Below are positions 43,042-53,978 of a DNA stretch of 64,000 nt, piece by piece. This DNA is from Burkholderiaceae bacterium (lineage in GTDB: Bacteria; Pseudomonadota; Gammaproteobacteria; Burkholderiales; Burkholderiaceae_C): positions 1 to 64,000 of the forward strand of contig JAFMFB010000002.1 in the NCBI GenBank assembly GCA_017856435.1, read 5' to 3'. Below the pieces are notes generated by a model. That model made no database searches and was not told the origin of the DNA. It saw only the letters and a program-made list of their open reading frames with translations. A program made the translations under genes and the position numbers. Numbering within the stretch: the first letter of the stretch is position 1; each line of letters opens with the position of its first letter.

Positions 43042-43944
43042 ATGAGCATTGCACCTTACATCAAGGAAATTGGTCGCGGCAAACAGGGCGCGCGAAATCT
43101 CAGTCGTGAGCAAGCGGCCGATTTGTGGGGCCGGCTTTTAGAGGGCGGCGTGACCGATCTGGAAGTTGGTGCCTTCTGCATTGCCATGCGCGTCAAGGGC
43201 GAGACGGATCAGGAGATGGCTGGCTTTCTTGATGCCACCCACGCGCGGATGCCTAAATTTGAGGCCGATGCGCCTGTTGTGGTGATACCCAGTTACAACG
43301 GTGCACGCAAACTGCCGGTGTTGACGCCCTTGTTGGCAGCGTTGTTGGCGCGTGAGGGTCTGAGTGTCCTGGTTCATGGCATGGCCTCAGAAGATAGGCG
43401 GGTCTTTCCCCAAGAAATGTTTGCCATGCTTGGCATGGCTGTGCTGGAAAGTCCCAGACGGCTGATGGCTGGTGAGGCTGTATTTGTGCCAACCGTCGTT
43501 CTCAACCAGGGCCTACACCGATTGTTGGAGGTGCGCCGGGTGATCGGTTTGCGTAACCCAGCCCACGCCATGGTCAAGCTCATGAATCCAGTCGTTGGGA
43601 AGAGCCTGCTTGTGACCAGCTACACCCATCCTGAATATCTCGAATCCATGGGTGCCACCTTTCAACTGCTCCATACCAATGCCTTGCTGCTTCGTGGCAC
43701 CGAGGGTGAGGCGGTCGCTGACTTGCGTCGTCACCCACGCATGGATGCTTTTATTGATGGCAAGCATATTCTTGTCCAGGAGGCGCAACCCGGATCACTG
43801 TCTGGTGTACCTGAGCTACCCCCCAGCATCGACGCGGCCACGACGGTCACCTATACCAAGCGAATGCTCTCTGGTGAACTGGCCGTGCCTGAATCGATTG
43901 CCCGGCAAGTGCGGCACATTCTGGACCTGTGCCGACAGCTTTAG
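43042..43944 (+). CDS. ybiB: YbiB-type DNA-binding protein (TrpD2 family)
   Basis: A 300-residue member of glycosyltransferase family 3 without anthranilate phosphoribosyltransferase function; E. coli YbiB is a homodimeric nucleic-acid-binding protein. The helical N-terminal domain (about 5-75, with EQAADLWGRLLEGGVTDLE) and the TrpD-like core (PVVVIPSYNGARKLPVL; LRNPAHAMVKLMNPV) are visible, but the GGTG phosphate motif of true TrpD is not. It follows the nitrate operon after 239 bases with no visible gene and is probably separate from it. Confidence 0.88.
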   Translation: MSIAPYIKEIGRGKQGARNLSREQAADLWGRLLEGGVTDLEVGAFCIAMRVKGETDQEMAGFLDATHARMPKFEADAPVVVIPSYNGARKLPVLTPLLAALLAREGLSVLVHGMASEDRRVFPQEMFAMLGMAVLESPRRLMAGEAVFVPTVVLNQGLHRLLEVRRVIGLRNPAHAMVKLMNPVVGKSLLVTSYTHPEYLESMGATFQLLHTNALLLRGTEGEAVADLRRHPRMDAFIDGKHILVQEAQPGSLSGVPELPPSIDAATTVTYTKRMLSGELAVPESIARQVRHILDLCRQL

Positions 43945-43972
43945 CCCTGGGGGCTTGTTAAAGAAGTTCGGA

Positions 43973-43978
43973 TATAAT
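43973..43978 (+). promoter_or_regulatory. candidate -10 element of rpsO
   Basis: A perfect TATAAT lies 123 bases before the rpsO start, just after ybiB. The nearest -35-like hexamer, TTGTTA (43955-43960), is only 12 bases away, so the -35 is unclear. Confidence 0.45.
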
Positions 43979-44100
43979 TTGCGGGCTCGTTTTTTTTGAG
44001 CGCACGCCGGCAGCAGTTCCAGCCACCGGCGCAAGTTGTAACCCGGGACAAGAGCCGGCCAAACCTTGGCGGCGAATGTCATCTCGCACAAGGAAAATTC

Positions 44101-44367
44101 ATGATCGCATCCAGCATCAAGGCCGAAGTTGTCAAGGCCAATGCCCGCGCTGCCAATGACACTGGCAGCCCTGAAGTTCAGGTGGCTCTTCTGACCGCCC
44201 GAATCAATGAACTGACTCCCCACTTCAAACAGCACGCCAAGGACCACCACGGCCGTCGCGGCTTGTTGCGCATGGTGAGTCGTCGTCGCAAACTGTTGGA
44301 CTATCTGAAGTCCAAGGATGCTGACCGCTACATGGCCTTGATCCAGAAACTGGGTCTGCGCAAGTAA
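44101..44367 (+). CDS. rpsO: 30S ribosomal protein S15
   Basis: An 88-residue primary 16S rRNA-binding protein of the small subunit. [19 protein letters not shown] and [21 protein letters not shown] are the S15 signatures. The start at 44101 follows AAGGAAAATTC; the open frame begins earlier but only in the leader. The untranslated leader of about 115 bases may fold and bind S15 for autoregulation, as in other bacteria. pnp follows after a terminator-like hairpin, the classic rpsO-pnp arrangement. Confidence 0.97.
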   Translation: MIASSIKAEVVKANARAANDTGSPEVQVALLTARINELTPHFKQHAKDHHGRRGLLRMVSRRRKLLDYLKSKDADRYMALIQKLGLRK

Positions 44368-44387
44368 TAGGGACGCATATCGAACGC

Positions 44388-44425
44388 AAGCGCCTGAGTT
44401 GGTCAGCAAGCTAGCTCAGGCGCTT
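44388..44425 (+). terminator. hairpin between rpsO and pnp
   Basis: AAGCGCCTGAG (44388-44398) pairs perfectly over 11 bases with CTCAGGCGCTT (44415-44425); the RNA continues with U, G, U. The short U tract suggests a leaky terminator or processing site, allowing some read-through into pnp. Confidence 0.8.
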
Positions 44426-44463
44426 TGTACTTCGGAGACGGCAAAAACAGAGCGAAGCTGTGT

Positions 44464-44518
44464 CATTCCATAGGAAATTGGTTCCCGGCGGGAATATGTT
44501 CCGATCTTCTCTGGAATG
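44464..44518 (+). promoter_or_regulatory. folded leader of pnp, possible RNase III site
   Basis: CATTCCA (44464-44470) pairs with TGGAATG (44512-44518), enclosing a second stem TTCCC-GGC-GGGAA (44482-44494). In E. coli a hairpin at this place is cut by RNase III and then acted on by PNPase for autocontrol; the equivalent role here is inferred from position. Confidence 0.4.
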
Positions 44519-44594
44519 GCATCGTGTTCTGTGATGTTGACTCCGGCCTTTTGGAGGGCGGCTTAGCCCACCATATCTGTACTGGAGAACTCGT

Positions 44595-46730
44595 ATGAGT
44601 ATGTTCAACAAAGTAAGTAAAACCTTTCAGTGGGGCCAGCACACGGTCACCATGGAAACTGGTGAAATTGCCCGCCAAGCGGGCGGCGCGGTGATGGTCA
44701 ATATCGAAGACACCGTGGTGCTCGCCACCGTGGTGGCATCCAAATCCGCCAAGCCGGGCCAGGATTTCTTTCCGCTGACCGTGGACTATCTGGAGAAGAG
44801 CTATGCAGCGGGGAAAATCCCGGGCAGCTTTTTCAAGCGTGAAGGTCGACCCAGCGAATTTGAAACGCTGACCAGTCGACTGATTGACCGTCCGATTCGC
44901 CCACTGTTTCCTGAGGGGTTTTTCAATGAAGTGCAGGTGGTGGTTCATACCCTGTCGCTGAACCCGGAAGTGGATGCAGACATTGCTGCCATGATTGCGA
45001 CCAGCGCGGCCTTGTCGGTTAGCGGCATTCCCTTCAATGGGCCGATTGGTGCCGCACGCGTTGGCTATATCAATGGCCAGTATGTTTTGAACCCCGGTCA
45101 GACCCAACGCAAAGACAGCCAGATGGATCTGGTGGTGGCTGGCACCGAAGCCGCTGTTCTGATGGTCGAATCCGAAGCCCAGCAGCTCAGTGAAGAAGTC
45201 ATGCTCGGGGCTGTGGTGTTTGGCCATGAGCAAGGCAATATTGCCATCAACGCCATTCATGAGTTGGTGCGTGATGCAGGCAAGCCGGTATGGGACTGGT
45301 CGGCACCTGCCAAGGATGAAAGTCTGATTGCCAAGGTGGGTGAATTGGCCGATGACAAATTGCGTGCTGCTTATCAAATTCGCAACAAGCAGGCACGGAC
45401 CCAGGCCTGCCGCGAAGCCTATGCGCAGGTCATGGAAGGCCTGAAGGCCGCGGGCATTGAATTTGACAGCGTCAAGGTCGAAGGCATGTTGTTCGACATC
45501 GAAGCCCGAATCGTGCGCGGCCAGATCCTGGCTGGCGAGCCCCGCATTGATGGCCGTGACACGCGCACCGTGCGCCCGATTGAAATCCGAAACAGTGTCT
45601 TGCCACGCACCCACGGCTCGGCCCTGTTCACCCGTGGAGAAACCCAGGCTCTGGTGATCACAACCCTGGGTACTGAGCGCGATGCCCAGCGCATTGATGC
45701 CTTGTCGGGTGATTTCGAAGACCGCTTCATGCTGCACTACAACATGCCGCCCTTTGCCACGGGTGAAACTGGCCGCGTGGGTAGTCCCAAACGCCGTGAA
45801 ATTGGTCACGGGCGTCTGGCCAAACGTGCCCTGGTGGCGTGTTTGCCCAGCAAGGAGGATTTTCCCTACACCCTGCGGGTGGTTTCTGAAATCACCGAAT
45901 CCAACGGTTCATCGTCCATGGCCTCGGTCTGTGGCGGTTGCCTGTCCCTGATGGATGCCGGTGTGCCCATGAAGGCTCATGTGGCAGGTATTGCCATGGG
46001 CCTGATCAAGGAAGGAAACCGTTTTGCGGTGCTGACTGACATCCTGGGCGATGAAGATCACCTGGGCGACATGGACTTCAAGGTCGCTGGTACCACCAAC
46101 GGAATCACGGCCCTGCAAATGGATATCAAGATCCAGGGCATCACCAAGGAAATCATGCAGGTTGCCCTGGCCCAGGCCAAGGAAGCCCGCATGCACATTC
46201 TGGGCAAGATGCAGGATGCCATGGGTGCCGCCAAAACCGAGGTCAGTAACTTCGCGCCTCGCCTCTACACCATGAAGATCAATCCTGAGAAGATCCGCGA
46301 TGTGATCGGCAAGGGTGGCGCGGTGATTCGTGCGCTGACAGAAGAGACTGGTACCCAGATCGACATTGCTGAGGATGGCACGATCACCATTGCCTCAACC
46401 GATGCCGCTAAGGCTGATGAGGCCAAGCGTCGTATCACCGAAATCACAGCTGAGGTCGAAGTGGGTAAGGTCTATGAAGGACCGATCACCAAAATTCTTG
46501 ACTTCGGGGCGCTGGTCAATCTGTTGCCTGGCAAGGATGGCTTGTTGCACATCAGCCAGATTGCACACGAGCGGGTCGAAAAGGTCACCGATTACTTGTC
46601 CGAAGGACAGATTGTCAAGGTCAAGGTGCTGGAGACCGACGAAAAGGGTCGTATCAAGTTGTCCATGAAGGCCTTGCTGGATCGTCCCGAGCCAGCCCAA
46701 GCGCCAGCGGGCGAGGCACCGGTTGCCTGA
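44595..46730 (+). CDS. pnp: polyribonucleotide nucleotidyltransferase
   Basis: A 711-residue 3'-5' phosphorolytic exoribonuclease and degradosome component. Two RNase PH-like domains (about 1-230 and 300-545), a KH domain (about 552-610, with [15 protein letters not shown]) and an S1 domain (about 620-692, [17 protein letters not shown]) are in the standard order. Length and motifs are normal. It lies downstream of rpsO with a hairpin and a folded leader between them. Confidence 0.97.
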   Translation: MSMFNKVSKTFQWGQHTVTMETGEIARQAGGAVMVNIEDTVVLATVVASKSAKPGQDFFPLTVDYLEKSYAAGKIPGSFFKREGRPSEFETLTSRLIDRPIRPLFPEGFFNEVQVVVHTLSLNPEVDADIAAMIATSAALSVSGIPFNGPIGAARVGYINGQYVLNPGQTQRKDSQMDLVVAGTEAAVLMVESEAQQLSEEVMLGAVVFGHEQGNIAINAIHELVRDAGKPVWDWSAPAKDESLIAKVGELADDKLRAAYQIRNKQARTQACREAYAQVMEGLKAAGIEFDSVKVEGMLFDIEARIVRGQILAGEPRIDGRDTRTVRPIEIRNSVLPRTHGSALFTRGETQALVITTLGTERDAQRIDALSGDFEDRFMLHYNMPPFATGETGRVGSPKRREIGHGRLAKRALVACLPSKEDFPYTLRVVSEITESNGSSSMASVCGGCLSLMDAGVPMKAHVAGIAMGLIKEGNRFAVLTDILGDEDHLGDMDFKVAGTTNGITALQMDIKIQGITKEIMQVALAQAKEARMHILGKMQDAMGAAKTEVSNFAPRLYTMKINPEKIRDVIGKGGAVIRALTEETGTQIDIAEDGTITIASTDAAKADEAKRRITEITAEVEVGKVYEGPITKILDFGALVNLLPGKDGLLHISQIAHERVEKVTDYLSEGQIVKVKVLETDEKGRIKLSMKALLDRPEPAQAPAGEAPVA

Positions 46731-46769
46731 ACCCGGGGGCCCAAGAGACCGTTTGCCAGGAAACAACCC

Positions 46770-47792
46770 ATGAAAGCAGTTGAAATCAGCAGCTTCGGCG
46801 GACCCGAGGTTCTGCGTCTAGGACACAGGCCCGATCCCAAGCCGGGACGCGGGGAGCTGTTGATTCATGTGGCGGCCAGTGGCATCAACCGGCCTGATGT
46901 GTTTCAGCGTACCGGCAATTACCCGGTACCGCCAGGTGCATCGGATATTCCTGGCCTTGAAGTGGCTGGGGAGATCATTGGCGGTGATCCGGCTGAGCTG
47001 GCCCAGGCTGGCCTTGGTCTGGGCGACAAAGTGTGCGCCCTGGTGGCTGGCGGTGGTTATGCCGAACTCTGCACCGCGCCGATAGCGCAATGCCTGCCTT
47101 ATCCCAAGGGCTTGAGTGATGTGGAAGCGGCGTCACTGCCGGAGACATTCTTCACAGTCTGGAGTAATGTTTTCGACCGCTGCCATTTGCAGGCTGGTGA
47201 AACCATTCTGATCCAGGGCGGTTCCAGCGGCATTGGCGTCACAGCCATTCAGCTGAGCAAGGCCATGGGGGCCAAGGTGATCGTCACCGCGGGCAATGAT
47301 GAAAAATGTGCGGCCTGCCTACAGTTGGGGGCGGACCATGCCATCAACTACAAAACCCAGGATTTCAAGGAAGAGGCACGCCGTCTGACTGATGGCAAGG
47401 GCGTGGACGTCATTCTGGATATGGTGGGCGGCAGCTATGTGGCGCGTGAGGTGGAGTGCCTGGCCGAAGATGGGCGCATTGTCATCATTGCTGTTCAGGG
47501 CGGCACCAAGAGTGAATTTAATGCGGGTCTGGTCCTGCGCAAGCGACTCACCATCACGGGTTCGACATTGCGCCCGCGCCCGATAGCCTTCAAGCAGGCC
47601 ATTGCTCAAGCCTGTCTCAGGCATGTCTGGCCTTTGATTGAAGCAGGCCAGATCAAGCCAGTGATTCACAGCACATTCCCCGCGGTCGATGATCAGGACC
47701 CATCCGGCAGTGGTGCGGCCCGAGCCCATGCCCTGATGGAATCCAACCAGCATATCGGCAAGATCGTATTGACCTGGAGGGCTGAAAAATGA
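46770..47792 (+). CDS. NAD(P)H-quinone oxidoreductase, zeta-crystallin/PIG3 type
   Basis: A 340-residue medium-chain reductase without zinc ligands. [16 protein letters not shown] (about 35-50) and the cofactor loop [15 protein letters not shown] (about 150-164) identify the PIG3/Qor group, which reduces quinones or enones with NADPH. Its stop overlaps the tpiA start by ATGA, so the two are coupled; this order is common in Burkholderiales and suggests shared regulation rather than a shared reaction. Confidence 0.92.
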   Translation: MKAVEISSFGGPEVLRLGHRPDPKPGRGELLIHVAASGINRPDVFQRTGNYPVPPGASDIPGLEVAGEIIGGDPAELAQAGLGLGDKVCALVAGGGYAELCTAPIAQCLPYPKGLSDVEAASLPETFFTVWSNVFDRCHLQAGETILIQGGSSGIGVTAIQLSKAMGAKVIVTAGNDEKCAACLQLGADHAINYKTQDFKEEARRLTDGKGVDVILDMVGGSYVAREVECLAEDGRIVIIAVQGGTKSEFNAGLVLRKRLTITGSTLRPRPIAFKQAIAQACLRHVWPLIEAGQIKPVIHSTFPAVDDQDPSGSGAARAHALMESNQHIGKIVLTWRAEK

Positions 47793-48535
47793 CGGGCAGA
47801 AAGCTGATTGCAGGCAACTGGAAGATGAACGGAAGCCTGAACGCAAACCTGGCTTTGCTCAAGGGCATACAGTCAGGACTGCAAGCCCCTGCCTGCGATG
47901 TTGCCGTCTGTGTGCCTGCCAGCTATCTGGCGCAATGCCAGGCTCTGTTGGCCAGCAGTCCGATCGAGCTGGGCGCCCAGGATGTCTCCCAGCATGAAGC
48001 GGGTGCCTACACCGGTGAAATCTCTGCGGTGATGCTCAAGGATTTCGGTGTCCGTTATGTCATCGTCGGTCATTCCGAGCGCCGTCAATACCATGCTGAA
48101 TCCGACAATCAGGTGGCGGCCAAGGCGCAGCGTGCTTTGGCCAATGGCATTACTCCGATTGTCTGTGTCGGCGAGTCGCTGTCTGAGCGTGAGTCGGGTC
48201 TGACCGAAGAGGTGGTCAAGCGCCAGTTGGCCGCTGTGATTCACCTCAATGGGCACTGCATCAGCGAAATAGTTGTTGCCTATGAGCCCGTCTGGGCCAT
48301 CGGCACCGGGAAGACGGCCTCTCCAGAGATGGCCCAGCAAGTCCACGCCGTCCTTCGGGCTCAGCTCAAGGCGGCCACGCCCCATTCGGACCGTGTTCGT
48401 ATTCTCTACGGTGGCAGCATGAACGCCGGCAATGCTGCTGAACTGCTGGCCCAGCAAGATATTGACGGGGGCCTGATTGGCGGTGCCTCGCTCAAGCCGC
48501 AAGACTTTTTAACCATCATTGCAGCGGCCCATTGA
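47789..48535 (+). CDS. tpiA: triosephosphate isomerase
   Basis: A 248-residue TIM-barrel enzyme converting dihydroxyacetone phosphate and glyceraldehyde 3-phosphate. It has GNWKMNG near residues 9-15, the catalytic histidine in VIVGHSERR, the catalytic glutamate in [13 protein letters not shown] and the phosphate loop LYGGSMN. It is coupled to the upstream quinone reductase and 31 bases ahead of secG. Confidence 0.97.
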   Translation: MTGRKLIAGNWKMNGSLNANLALLKGIQSGLQAPACDVAVCVPASYLAQCQALLASSPIELGAQDVSQHEAGAYTGEISAVMLKDFGVRYVIVGHSERRQYHAESDNQVAAKAQRALANGITPIVCVGESLSERESGLTEEVVKRQLAAVIHLNGHCISEIVVAYEPVWAIGTGKTASPEMAQQVHAVLRAQLKAATPHSDRVRILYGGSMNAGNAAELLAQQDIDGGLIGGASLKPQDFLTIIAAAH

Positions 48536-48566
48536 GGGGCACCTGTTACCTCATCTAGGAGTTCAC

Positions 48567-48950
48567 ATGAGTTTTACGATGACGCTGATCCTGACTGTCC
48601 AGCTGCTGTCGGCCTTGGGCATGGTCGGTTTGATCCTGATCCAGCACGGCAAGGGCGCTGATATGGGGGCGGCATTTGGCAGCGGTGCGTCGGGCAGCCT
48701 TTTTGGTGCCACGGGCAGCGCCAATTTTCTGTCCCGCACGACGGCTGTGCTGGCCACGATCTTTTTTGTCTGTACCCTGGCGCTGGCTTATCTTGGGGGC
48801 GCCAAAAAGCCGTCCGAAAAACCGGGTAGTGTGCTCGAGGGAACGGCCGCCACCATCCCGGCGGTACAAACACCTGCTGATACTGCCGTGGCACCAGCGC
48901 CTCAGACCAGCCCTGCAGCCAAAGGCGCTGAACAAATTCCCTCCAAGTGA
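48567..48950 (+). CDS. secG: preprotein translocase subunit SecG
   Basis: A 127-residue inner-membrane protein of the SecYEG channel. Two membrane segments (about 4-25 and 53-72) flank GADMGAAFGSGASGSLFGA, the SecG signature, and a Pro/Ala-rich C-terminal tail follows. The start at 48567 is set by TAGGAG upstream. tpiA-secG-tRNA-Leu order is conserved in many proteobacteria. Confidence 0.95.
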   Translation: MSFTMTLILTVQLLSALGMVGLILIQHGKGADMGAAFGSGASGSLFGATGSANFLSRTTAVLATIFFVCTLALAYLGGAKKPSEKPGSVLEGTAATIPAVQTPADTAVAPAPQTSPAAKGAEQIPSK

Positions 48951-49070
48951 GACCAGCTTTGTCAGGCCATTGATCGACTGAAACGCAGGCTAATCGCTCG
49001 GTTTTTCAGAGTAGAATCATCGGCTGGTCCGGTGCGTACCTTCCTCAAGCAGAGCGGACTTTTTTAACAT

Positions 49071-49155
49071 GCCGTCGTGGTGAAATTGGTAGACACGCTA
49101 TCTTGAGGGGGTAGTGGCGAAAGCTGTGCGAGTTCGAGTCTCGCCGACGGCACCA
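49071..49155 (+). tRNA. tRNA-Leu (anticodon GAG)
   Basis: An 85-base tRNA with a 7-bp acceptor stem (GCCGTCG with CGACGGC), discriminator A, and the 3' CCA encoded. The anticodon stem CTATC/GGTAG (49098-49102, 49110-49114) encloses TTGAGGG with GAG at 49105-49107. The long variable arm typical of tRNA-Leu and a T loop TTCGAGT are present. It lies between secG and nuoA; a TAGAAT (49012-49017) could be its -10. Confidence 0.97.
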
Positions 49156-49215
49156 ATATAAATAGTTGTCATCAGGGCATCTTTTATCCAGAAGCCAACG
49201 TGATTGTTTAGCAAG

Positions 49216-49575
49216 ATGAACCTTGACCAGTACCTTCCCGTTCTTCTGTTCATCCTGGTCGGTATCGTTGTGGGTATTCTCCCCCAGGCGTTGGGTTACA
49301 TCCTTGGACCCAACCGACCCGACCCAGCTAAAAATTCCCCCTATGAGTGCGGCTTTGAGGCCTTTGAAGACGCCCGCATGAAGTTTGATGTGCGCTATTA
49401 CCTTGTCGCCATCCTGTTCATTCTCTTCGACCTTGAAATAGCTTTCCTGTTCCCCTGGGCGGTGGTGCTCAAGGACGTTGGCGCTATCGGCTTCTGGGCT
49501 GCCATGGTGTTTCTGACCATTCTGGTTGTTGGCTTCATCTACGAATGGAAAAAAGGTGCCCTGGATTGGGAGTAG
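49216..49575 (+). CDS. nuoA: NADH-quinone oxidoreductase subunit A
   Basis: A 119-residue membrane subunit of complex I with three helices. The loop [24 protein letters not shown], including the conserved cysteine of the quinone-site loop, is near residues 36-60. The start at 49216 is chosen as the first ATG with the conserved N-terminus. First gene of nuoA-N, 60 bases after the tRNA. Confidence 0.96.
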   Translation: MNLDQYLPVLLFILVGIVVGILPQALGYILGPNRPDPAKNSPYECGFEAFEDARMKFDVRYYLVAILFILFDLEIAFLFPWAVVLKDVGAIGFWAAMVFLTILVVGFIYEWKKGALDWE

Positions 49576-49632
49576 CCATGGTCACAGCATTACTTTCTTG
49601 GACGATGTCTTACCAAAACAAGGGCGCATTTC

Positions 49633-50112
49633 ATGATTGAGGGTGTGTTTAAGGAAGGCTTTGTCACCACCAGCTATGACGCAGTGGTGAATTGGGCAAA
49701 AACCGGGTCACTCTGGCCGATGACTTTTGGCCTGGCTTGTTGTGCGGTCGAGATGATGCATGCGGCCACTGCCCGCTATGACCTTGCCCGCTTCGGTGCC
49801 GAAGTGTTTCGTGCCAGCCCTCGGCAGTCTGACCTGATGATCGTTGCGGGAACGCTTTGCAACAAGATGGCGCCCGCCCTGCGCAAGGTGTACGACCAGA
49901 TGAGCGAGCCCCGCTATGTAATTTCGATGGGCTCCTGTGCCAATGGGGGCGGCTACTACCACTACAGCTATTCGGTGGTTCGCGGCTGCGACCGCATTGT
50001 TCCGGTGGATGTCTATGTGCCGGGATGCCCGCCGACGGCCGAGGCCCTGATCTACGGCATCATGCAGTTGCAGCAAAAGATCCGGCGCACTCAAACCATT
50101 GCGCGAGTCTGA
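49633..50112 (+). CDS. nuoB: NADH-quinone oxidoreductase subunit B
   Basis: A 159-residue subunit carrying the N2 [4Fe-4S] cluster, the last cluster before quinone. The ligands are the tandem cysteines in LACCAVEMM, with further cysteines in MGSCANGGG and [11 protein letters not shown]. Length and ligand spacing are normal. Confidence 0.97.
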   Translation: MIEGVFKEGFVTTSYDAVVNWAKTGSLWPMTFGLACCAVEMMHAATARYDLARFGAEVFRASPRQSDLMIVAGTLCNKMAPALRKVYDQMSEPRYVISMGSCANGGGYYHYSYSVVRGCDRIVPVDVYVPGCPPTAEALIYGIMQLQQKIRRTQTIARV

Positions 50113-50121
50113 GGAGCAGCC

Positions 50122-50736
50122 ATGACTTCTTTTGCTCGATCCCCGCAAGACATCAAGGACGCCGTGCTGGCTATTTTGGGCGAGCGAGTCAAGCATGCAG
50201 AAATACAGCTGGGTGAATTGACGGTTCAGGTCGCTGCCGGGGACTATCTCGCAGCTGCCAAGTTGCTCCGCGATTCACCTGCTTGCTGTTTTGAATTGCT
50301 GGTCGATCTCTGTGGGGTCGACTATTCTGCCTACGGGGATGGCGCTTGGGAGGGTCCCCGCTATGGCGTGGTCCTGCACCTGCTTTCCGTGAGCTTGAAT
50401 CAGCGACTCAGGCTGAAAGTCGCCGCTCCTGACGATGATTTTCCCCAGCTTGACTCGGTCACAGGTGTGTGGGCCTCGGCCAACTGGTATGAGCGTGAAG
50501 CCTTTGACCTGTTTGGCATCGTGTTTGAGGGGCATTCCGACCTGCGTCGAATCCTCACGGATTACGGTTTTATTGGTCACCCTTTCCGCAAGGACTTTCC
50601 CTTGTCTGGCCATGTCGAGATGCGTTACGACGCCGAGCAGCGGCGGGTCATTTACCAGCCGGTAAGCATTGAGCCGCGAGAAATCACCCCCCGCATCATC
50701 CGCGAGGATAACTACGGGGGTCTGAGCCATGGCTGA
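50122..50736 (+). CDS. nuoC: NADH-quinone oxidoreductase subunit C
   Basis: A 204-residue hydrophilic subunit, the 30-kDa homologue, with the signature [21 protein letters not shown] in its second half. It is separate from nuoD, unlike the fused NuoCD of E. coli. Its end overlaps the nuoD start by eight bases. Confidence 0.96.
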   Translation: MTSFARSPQDIKDAVLAILGERVKHAEIQLGELTVQVAAGDYLAAAKLLRDSPACCFELLVDLCGVDYSAYGDGAWEGPRYGVVLHLLSVSLNQRLRLKVAAPDDDFPQLDSVTGVWASANWYEREAFDLFGIVFEGHSDLRRILTDYGFIGHPFRKDFPLSGHVEMRYDAEQRRVIYQPVSIEPREITPRIIREDNYGGLSHG

Positions 50737-51982
50737 AATCAAAAACTACACCCTCAACTTTGGCCCCCAGCATCCAGCGGCGCACGGCGTGCTGCGTCTG
50801 GTGCTGGAGCTTGACGGCGAGGTGGTGCAGCGTGCTGACCCGCATATTGGGTTGCTGCATCGTGCCACCGAAAAGCTCGCTGAAAGCAAGACCTATATCC
50901 AGTCCTTGCCCTATATGGACCGACTGGACTATGTCTCCATGATGTGCAATGAACAGGCTTACTGCCTGGCCATAGAAAAGCTGCTGGGTATCGAAGTTCC
51001 TCTTCGTGCCCAATACATCCGAACCATGTTTGGCGAGATCACCCGCTTGCTGAACCATCTGATGTGGCTTGGATCGCACGGCAATGACTGCGGCAGCTCG
51101 ACAATCTTGATCTACGCGTTCCGTGAACGTGAAGATCTGTTTGACATGTATGAGGCCGTCTCCGGTGCGCGTATGCATGCTGCCTATTTCCGGCCTGGCG
51201 GCGTGTATCGGGATTTGCCGAGCTCGATGCCGCAGCACCAGGCCAGCAAGGTGCGCAATGCCAGGGCGGTGGCTGAACTCAATAGCAACCGCCAAGGGTC
51301 CCTGTTGGACTTCATTGATGACTTTACCCGGCGCTTTCCGACCTACTTGGACGAGTATCACACCCTGCTGACCGACAATCGCATCTGGAAGCAGCGTACT
51401 GTTGGGATTGGGGTGGTCAGTGCCGAGCGTGCCATGAATCTTGGCATGACCGGCCCCATGTTGCGCGGTTCTGGCGTCGCCTGGGATCTGCGTAAACAGC
51501 AGCCCTACGACGCCTATGGGCTGGTTGATTTCGACATCCCTGTCGGAAAGACGGGTGACAGCTACGACCGTTACCTGGTTCGCATGGAAGAGATGCGTCA
51601 GTCCAACCGAATCATCAAGCAATGTGTTGACTGGCTGCGTGCCAATCCCGGACCGGTTATCACGGAAAACCACAAGGTAGCGCCGCCAACGCGGGAGGCC
51701 ATGAAGTCCAACATGGAAGAGCTGATCCACCACTTCAAGCTCTTTACCGAAGGCTTCCGGGTGCCAAAGGGAGAGGCCTATGCGGCGGTCGAACATCCCA
51801 AGGGAGAGTTCGGAATCTACCTGATTAGCGACGGCGCCAACAAGCCCTACCGCCTGAAAATTCGGGCCCCTGGCTTTGCCCACCTGGCCACTCTGGACGA
51901 GTTGACCCGTGGCCACATGTTGGCCGATGCTGTGGCCATCATCGGCACCCTGGACATCGTGTTTGGAGAGATTGACCGATGA
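50729..51982 (+). CDS. nuoD: NADH-quinone oxidoreductase subunit D
   Basis: A 417-residue, 49-kDa-type subunit that forms the quinone pocket with Nuo[22 protein letters not shown] at the N-terminus holds the conserved quinone-site histidine, and the [14 protein letters not shown] and [14 protein letters not shown] segments are typical. Its stop overlaps the ATG of a small Cys-rich frame rather than nuoE. Confidence 0.97.
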   Translation: MAEIKNYTLNFGPQHPAAHGVLRLVLELDGEVVQRADPHIGLLHRATEKLAESKTYIQSLPYMDRLDYVSMMCNEQAYCLAIEKLLGIEVPLRAQYIRTMFGEITRLLNHLMWLGSHGNDCGSSTILIYAFREREDLFDMYEAVSGARMHAAYFRPGGVYRDLPSSMPQHQASKVRNARAVAELNSNRQGSLLDFIDDFTRRFPTYLDEYHTLLTDNRIWKQRTVGIGVVSAERAMNLGMTGPMLRGSGVAWDLRKQQPYDAYGLVDFDIPVGKTGDSYDRYLVRMEEMRQSNRIIKQCVDWLRANPGPVITENHKVAPPTREAMKSNMEELIHHFKLFTEGFRVPKGEAYAAVEHPKGEFGIYLISDGANKPYRLKIRAPGFAHLATLDELTRGHMLADAVAIIGTLDIVFGEIDR

Positions 51983-52119
51983 GCTGCCGGGTCGTCTCAC
52001 CAAATCCCTTTGACAATCTTTGTGCTGGGTGCTCGGCCAGGTGCGTTGAGCCGGATTGGCTGGCTTCAGGTTTTATTGATGATTCATTGTCTGCGGCGCA
52101 GGCCGCTGAAGCGATATGA
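51979..52119 (+). CDS. small Cys-rich protein encoded between nuoD and nuoE
   Basis: A 46-residue frame read by hand. Its ATG overlaps the nuoD stop (ATGA, 51979-51982) and its TGA overlaps the nuoE ATG (52116-52119), so it spans the whole 133-base gap with coupling on both sides. The peptide has Cys3, Cys15, Cys18 and Cys22 (CAGCSARC, a C-x2-C-x3-C pattern), then [12 protein letters not shown] and an Ala-rich end. No family is recognised. The cysteines could bind zinc or an iron-sulfur cluster. The frame might be translated only to carry ribosomes to nuoE. Confidence 0.6.
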   Translation: MSCRVVSPNPFDNLCAGCSARCVEPDWLASGFIDDSLSAAQAAEAI

Positions 52120-52610
52120 GTTTGAGCGAACAAATGCGAGCACGCTTCGCAACCGAAGTGGCCAAATACCCCGCTGATCAACGCCAGTCAGCTGTCATGG
52201 CTTGCCTGTCGATCGTCCAGCAGGAGTTGGGCCATGTCAGCCCGGACAGCGAGCGTGAAGTGGCAGACTATCTGGGCATGCCGGCAATGGCGGTCCATGA
52301 AGTCACCACCTTCTACAACATGTACAACCAGCAACCGGTGGGCAAGTACAAGCTCAATGTCTGTACCAACCTGCCGTGCCAACTGCGCGATGGCGCCAAA
52401 GCGCTCCAATATCTCGAGAAAAAGCTTGGCGTCAGCGTCGGGCAGACCACCGCTGATGGACTGTTCACCTTGCAGCAGTCTGAGTGCCTGGGGGCGTGTG
52501 CCGATTCTCCGGTGATGCTGGTCAATGACAGAACCATGTGCAGCTTCATGAGCAATGACAAACTTGACCTGTTGGTCCAAAGCCTTCAGGCAAGCAAGGA
52601 GCAGGCATGA
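52116..52610 (+). CDS. nuoE: NADH-quinone oxidoreductase subunit E
   Basis: A 164-residue, 24-kDa-type subunit with the N1a [2Fe-2S] cluster in a thioredoxin-like domain. The ligands are in VCTNLPCQL and in [11 protein letters not shown] helical N-terminal part (VEVAKYP to MAVHEV) precedes it. Its start is coupled to the small upstream frame and its end overlaps nuoF by ATGA. Confidence 0.96.
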   Translation: MSLSEQMRARFATEVAKYPADQRQSAVMACLSIVQQELGHVSPDSEREVADYLGMPAMAVHEVTTFYNMYNQQPVGKYKLNVCTNLPCQLRDGAKALQYLEKKLGVSVGQTTADGLFTLQQSECLGACADSPVMLVNDRTMCSFMSNDKLDLLVQSLQASKEQA

Positions 52611-53959
52611 GTCTTGATCAGATGCTTGCTCAGTTTGCCGCCAGCGGCTCTGAAACCTGTTTTCATGACAGGCATATTGAGCCGCAGATTTATGCCGGTC
52701 TGACTGGCAAGAACTGGCGACTGCAAGACTACCAGGCCCGTGGCGGATACCAGGCCTTGCGAAAGATATTGGGCCGTGATGGCAGCGAAGGCATGACTCA
52801 GGATCAGGTCATTGCCACGGTCAAGGAATCAGCCTTGCGCGGCCGCGGGGGCGCTGGTTTCCCAACTGGGCTGAAGTGGAGCTTCATGCCTCGTCAGTTC
52901 ACGGGACAGAAATACCTGGTTTGCAACTCTGATGAGGGCGAGCCCGGTACTTGCAAGGACCGCGACATTCTCATGTTCAACCCCCATATCGTGATCGAGG
53001 GCATGGCCATTGCTGCCTACGCTATGGGCATCACGGTCGGCTACAACTACATTCACGGGGAAATCTTCCAGGTGTACGAACGCTTCGAGGAAGCGCTGGA
53101 AGAGGCCAGGGCGGCCGGTTTGCTGGGCGACAACATACTGGGCAGTCATTTCAGTTTTCAGCTGTATGGTCACCACGGATTTGGTGCCTATATCTGTGGC
53201 GAAGAAACCGCCCTGCTCGAGTCACTGGAGGGCAAGAAAGGCCAGCCACGCTTCAAGCCCCCGTTCCCGGCCAGTTTTGGCCTGTACGGCAAGCCCACCA
53301 CCATCAACAACACCGAAACCTTTGCGGCCGTTCCCTGGATCATCCGCCATGGGGGTCAGGCCTACCTGGCCTGCGGCAAACCCAACAACGGCGGCACCAA
53401 GATCTTTTCTGTCAGCGGCGATGTCGAGCGGCCTGGAAATTATGAAATTCCCATGGGCACACCCTTTGCCAAATTGCTCGAACTGGCGGGTGGGGTACGT
53501 GCCGGTCGGCAACTCAAGGCGGTGATTCCCGGCGGCTCCTCTGCCCCGGTGCTGCCTGCCCACATCATCATGGACTGCACCATGGACTATGACTCGATCG
53601 CCAAGGCGGGCTCCATGCTAGGTTCGGGCGCGGTCATTGTGTTGGATGACTCACGCTGCATGGTCAAGTCTCTGCAACGGTTGTCCTACTTCTATGCCCA
53701 TGAATCCTGTGGTCAGTGCACCCCTTGCCGGGAAGGCACCGGCTGGCTGTCACGCGTGGTCGACCGAATTGAGAACGGTACCGGGCGCCCTGAGGACATG
53801 GACCTGCTGGACAACGTGGCGGAAAACATTCAGGGTCGCACCATCTGTGCCCTGGGTGATGCGGCGGCCATGCCGGTGCGGGCCATGATCAAGCACTTCC
53901 GACCGGAATTCGAGCACCACATCGCAAACAAGACCTGCGTGGTCACGTCCTACGTCTGA
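52607..53959 (+). CDS. nuoF: NADH-quinone oxidoreductase subunit F
   Basis: A 450-residue, 51-kDa-type subunit that oxidises NADH with FMN and the N3 cluster. [17 protein letters not shown] (about 78-95) and [15 protein letters not shown] bind NADH and FMN, and [15 protein letters not shown] near residue 365 holds three cluster cysteines, with the fourth in [10 protein letters not shown]. Coupled to nuoE. Confidence 0.97.
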   Translation: MSLDQMLAQFAASGSETCFHDRHIEPQIYAGLTGKNWRLQDYQARGGYQALRKILGRDGSEGMTQDQVIATVKESALRGRGGAGFPTGLKWSFMPRQFTGQKYLVCNSDEGEPGTCKDRDILMFNPHIVIEGMAIAAYAMGITVGYNYIHGEIFQVYERFEEALEEARAAGLLGDNILGSHFSFQLYGHHGFGAYICGEETALLESLEGKKGQPRFKPPFPASFGLYGKPTTINNTETFAAVPWIIRHGGQAYLACGKPNNGGTKIFSVSGDVERPGNYEIPMGTPFAKLLELAGGVRAGRQLKAVIPGGSSAPVLPAHIIMDCTMDYDSIAKAGSMLGSGAVIVLDDSRCMVKSLQRLSYFYAHESCGQCTPCREGTGWLSRVVDRIENGTGRPEDMDLLDNVAENIQGRTICALGDAAAMPVRAMIKHFRPEFEHHIANKTCVVTSYV

Positions 53960-53978
53960 GCTGAACACCGAAAAAACC

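Noticed and set aside
43042..43944. Anthranilate phosphoribosyltransferase (TrpD)
   Set aside because: The fold matches, but the phosphate-binding glycine motif of TrpD is missing and no other trp gene is near; YbiB fits better.
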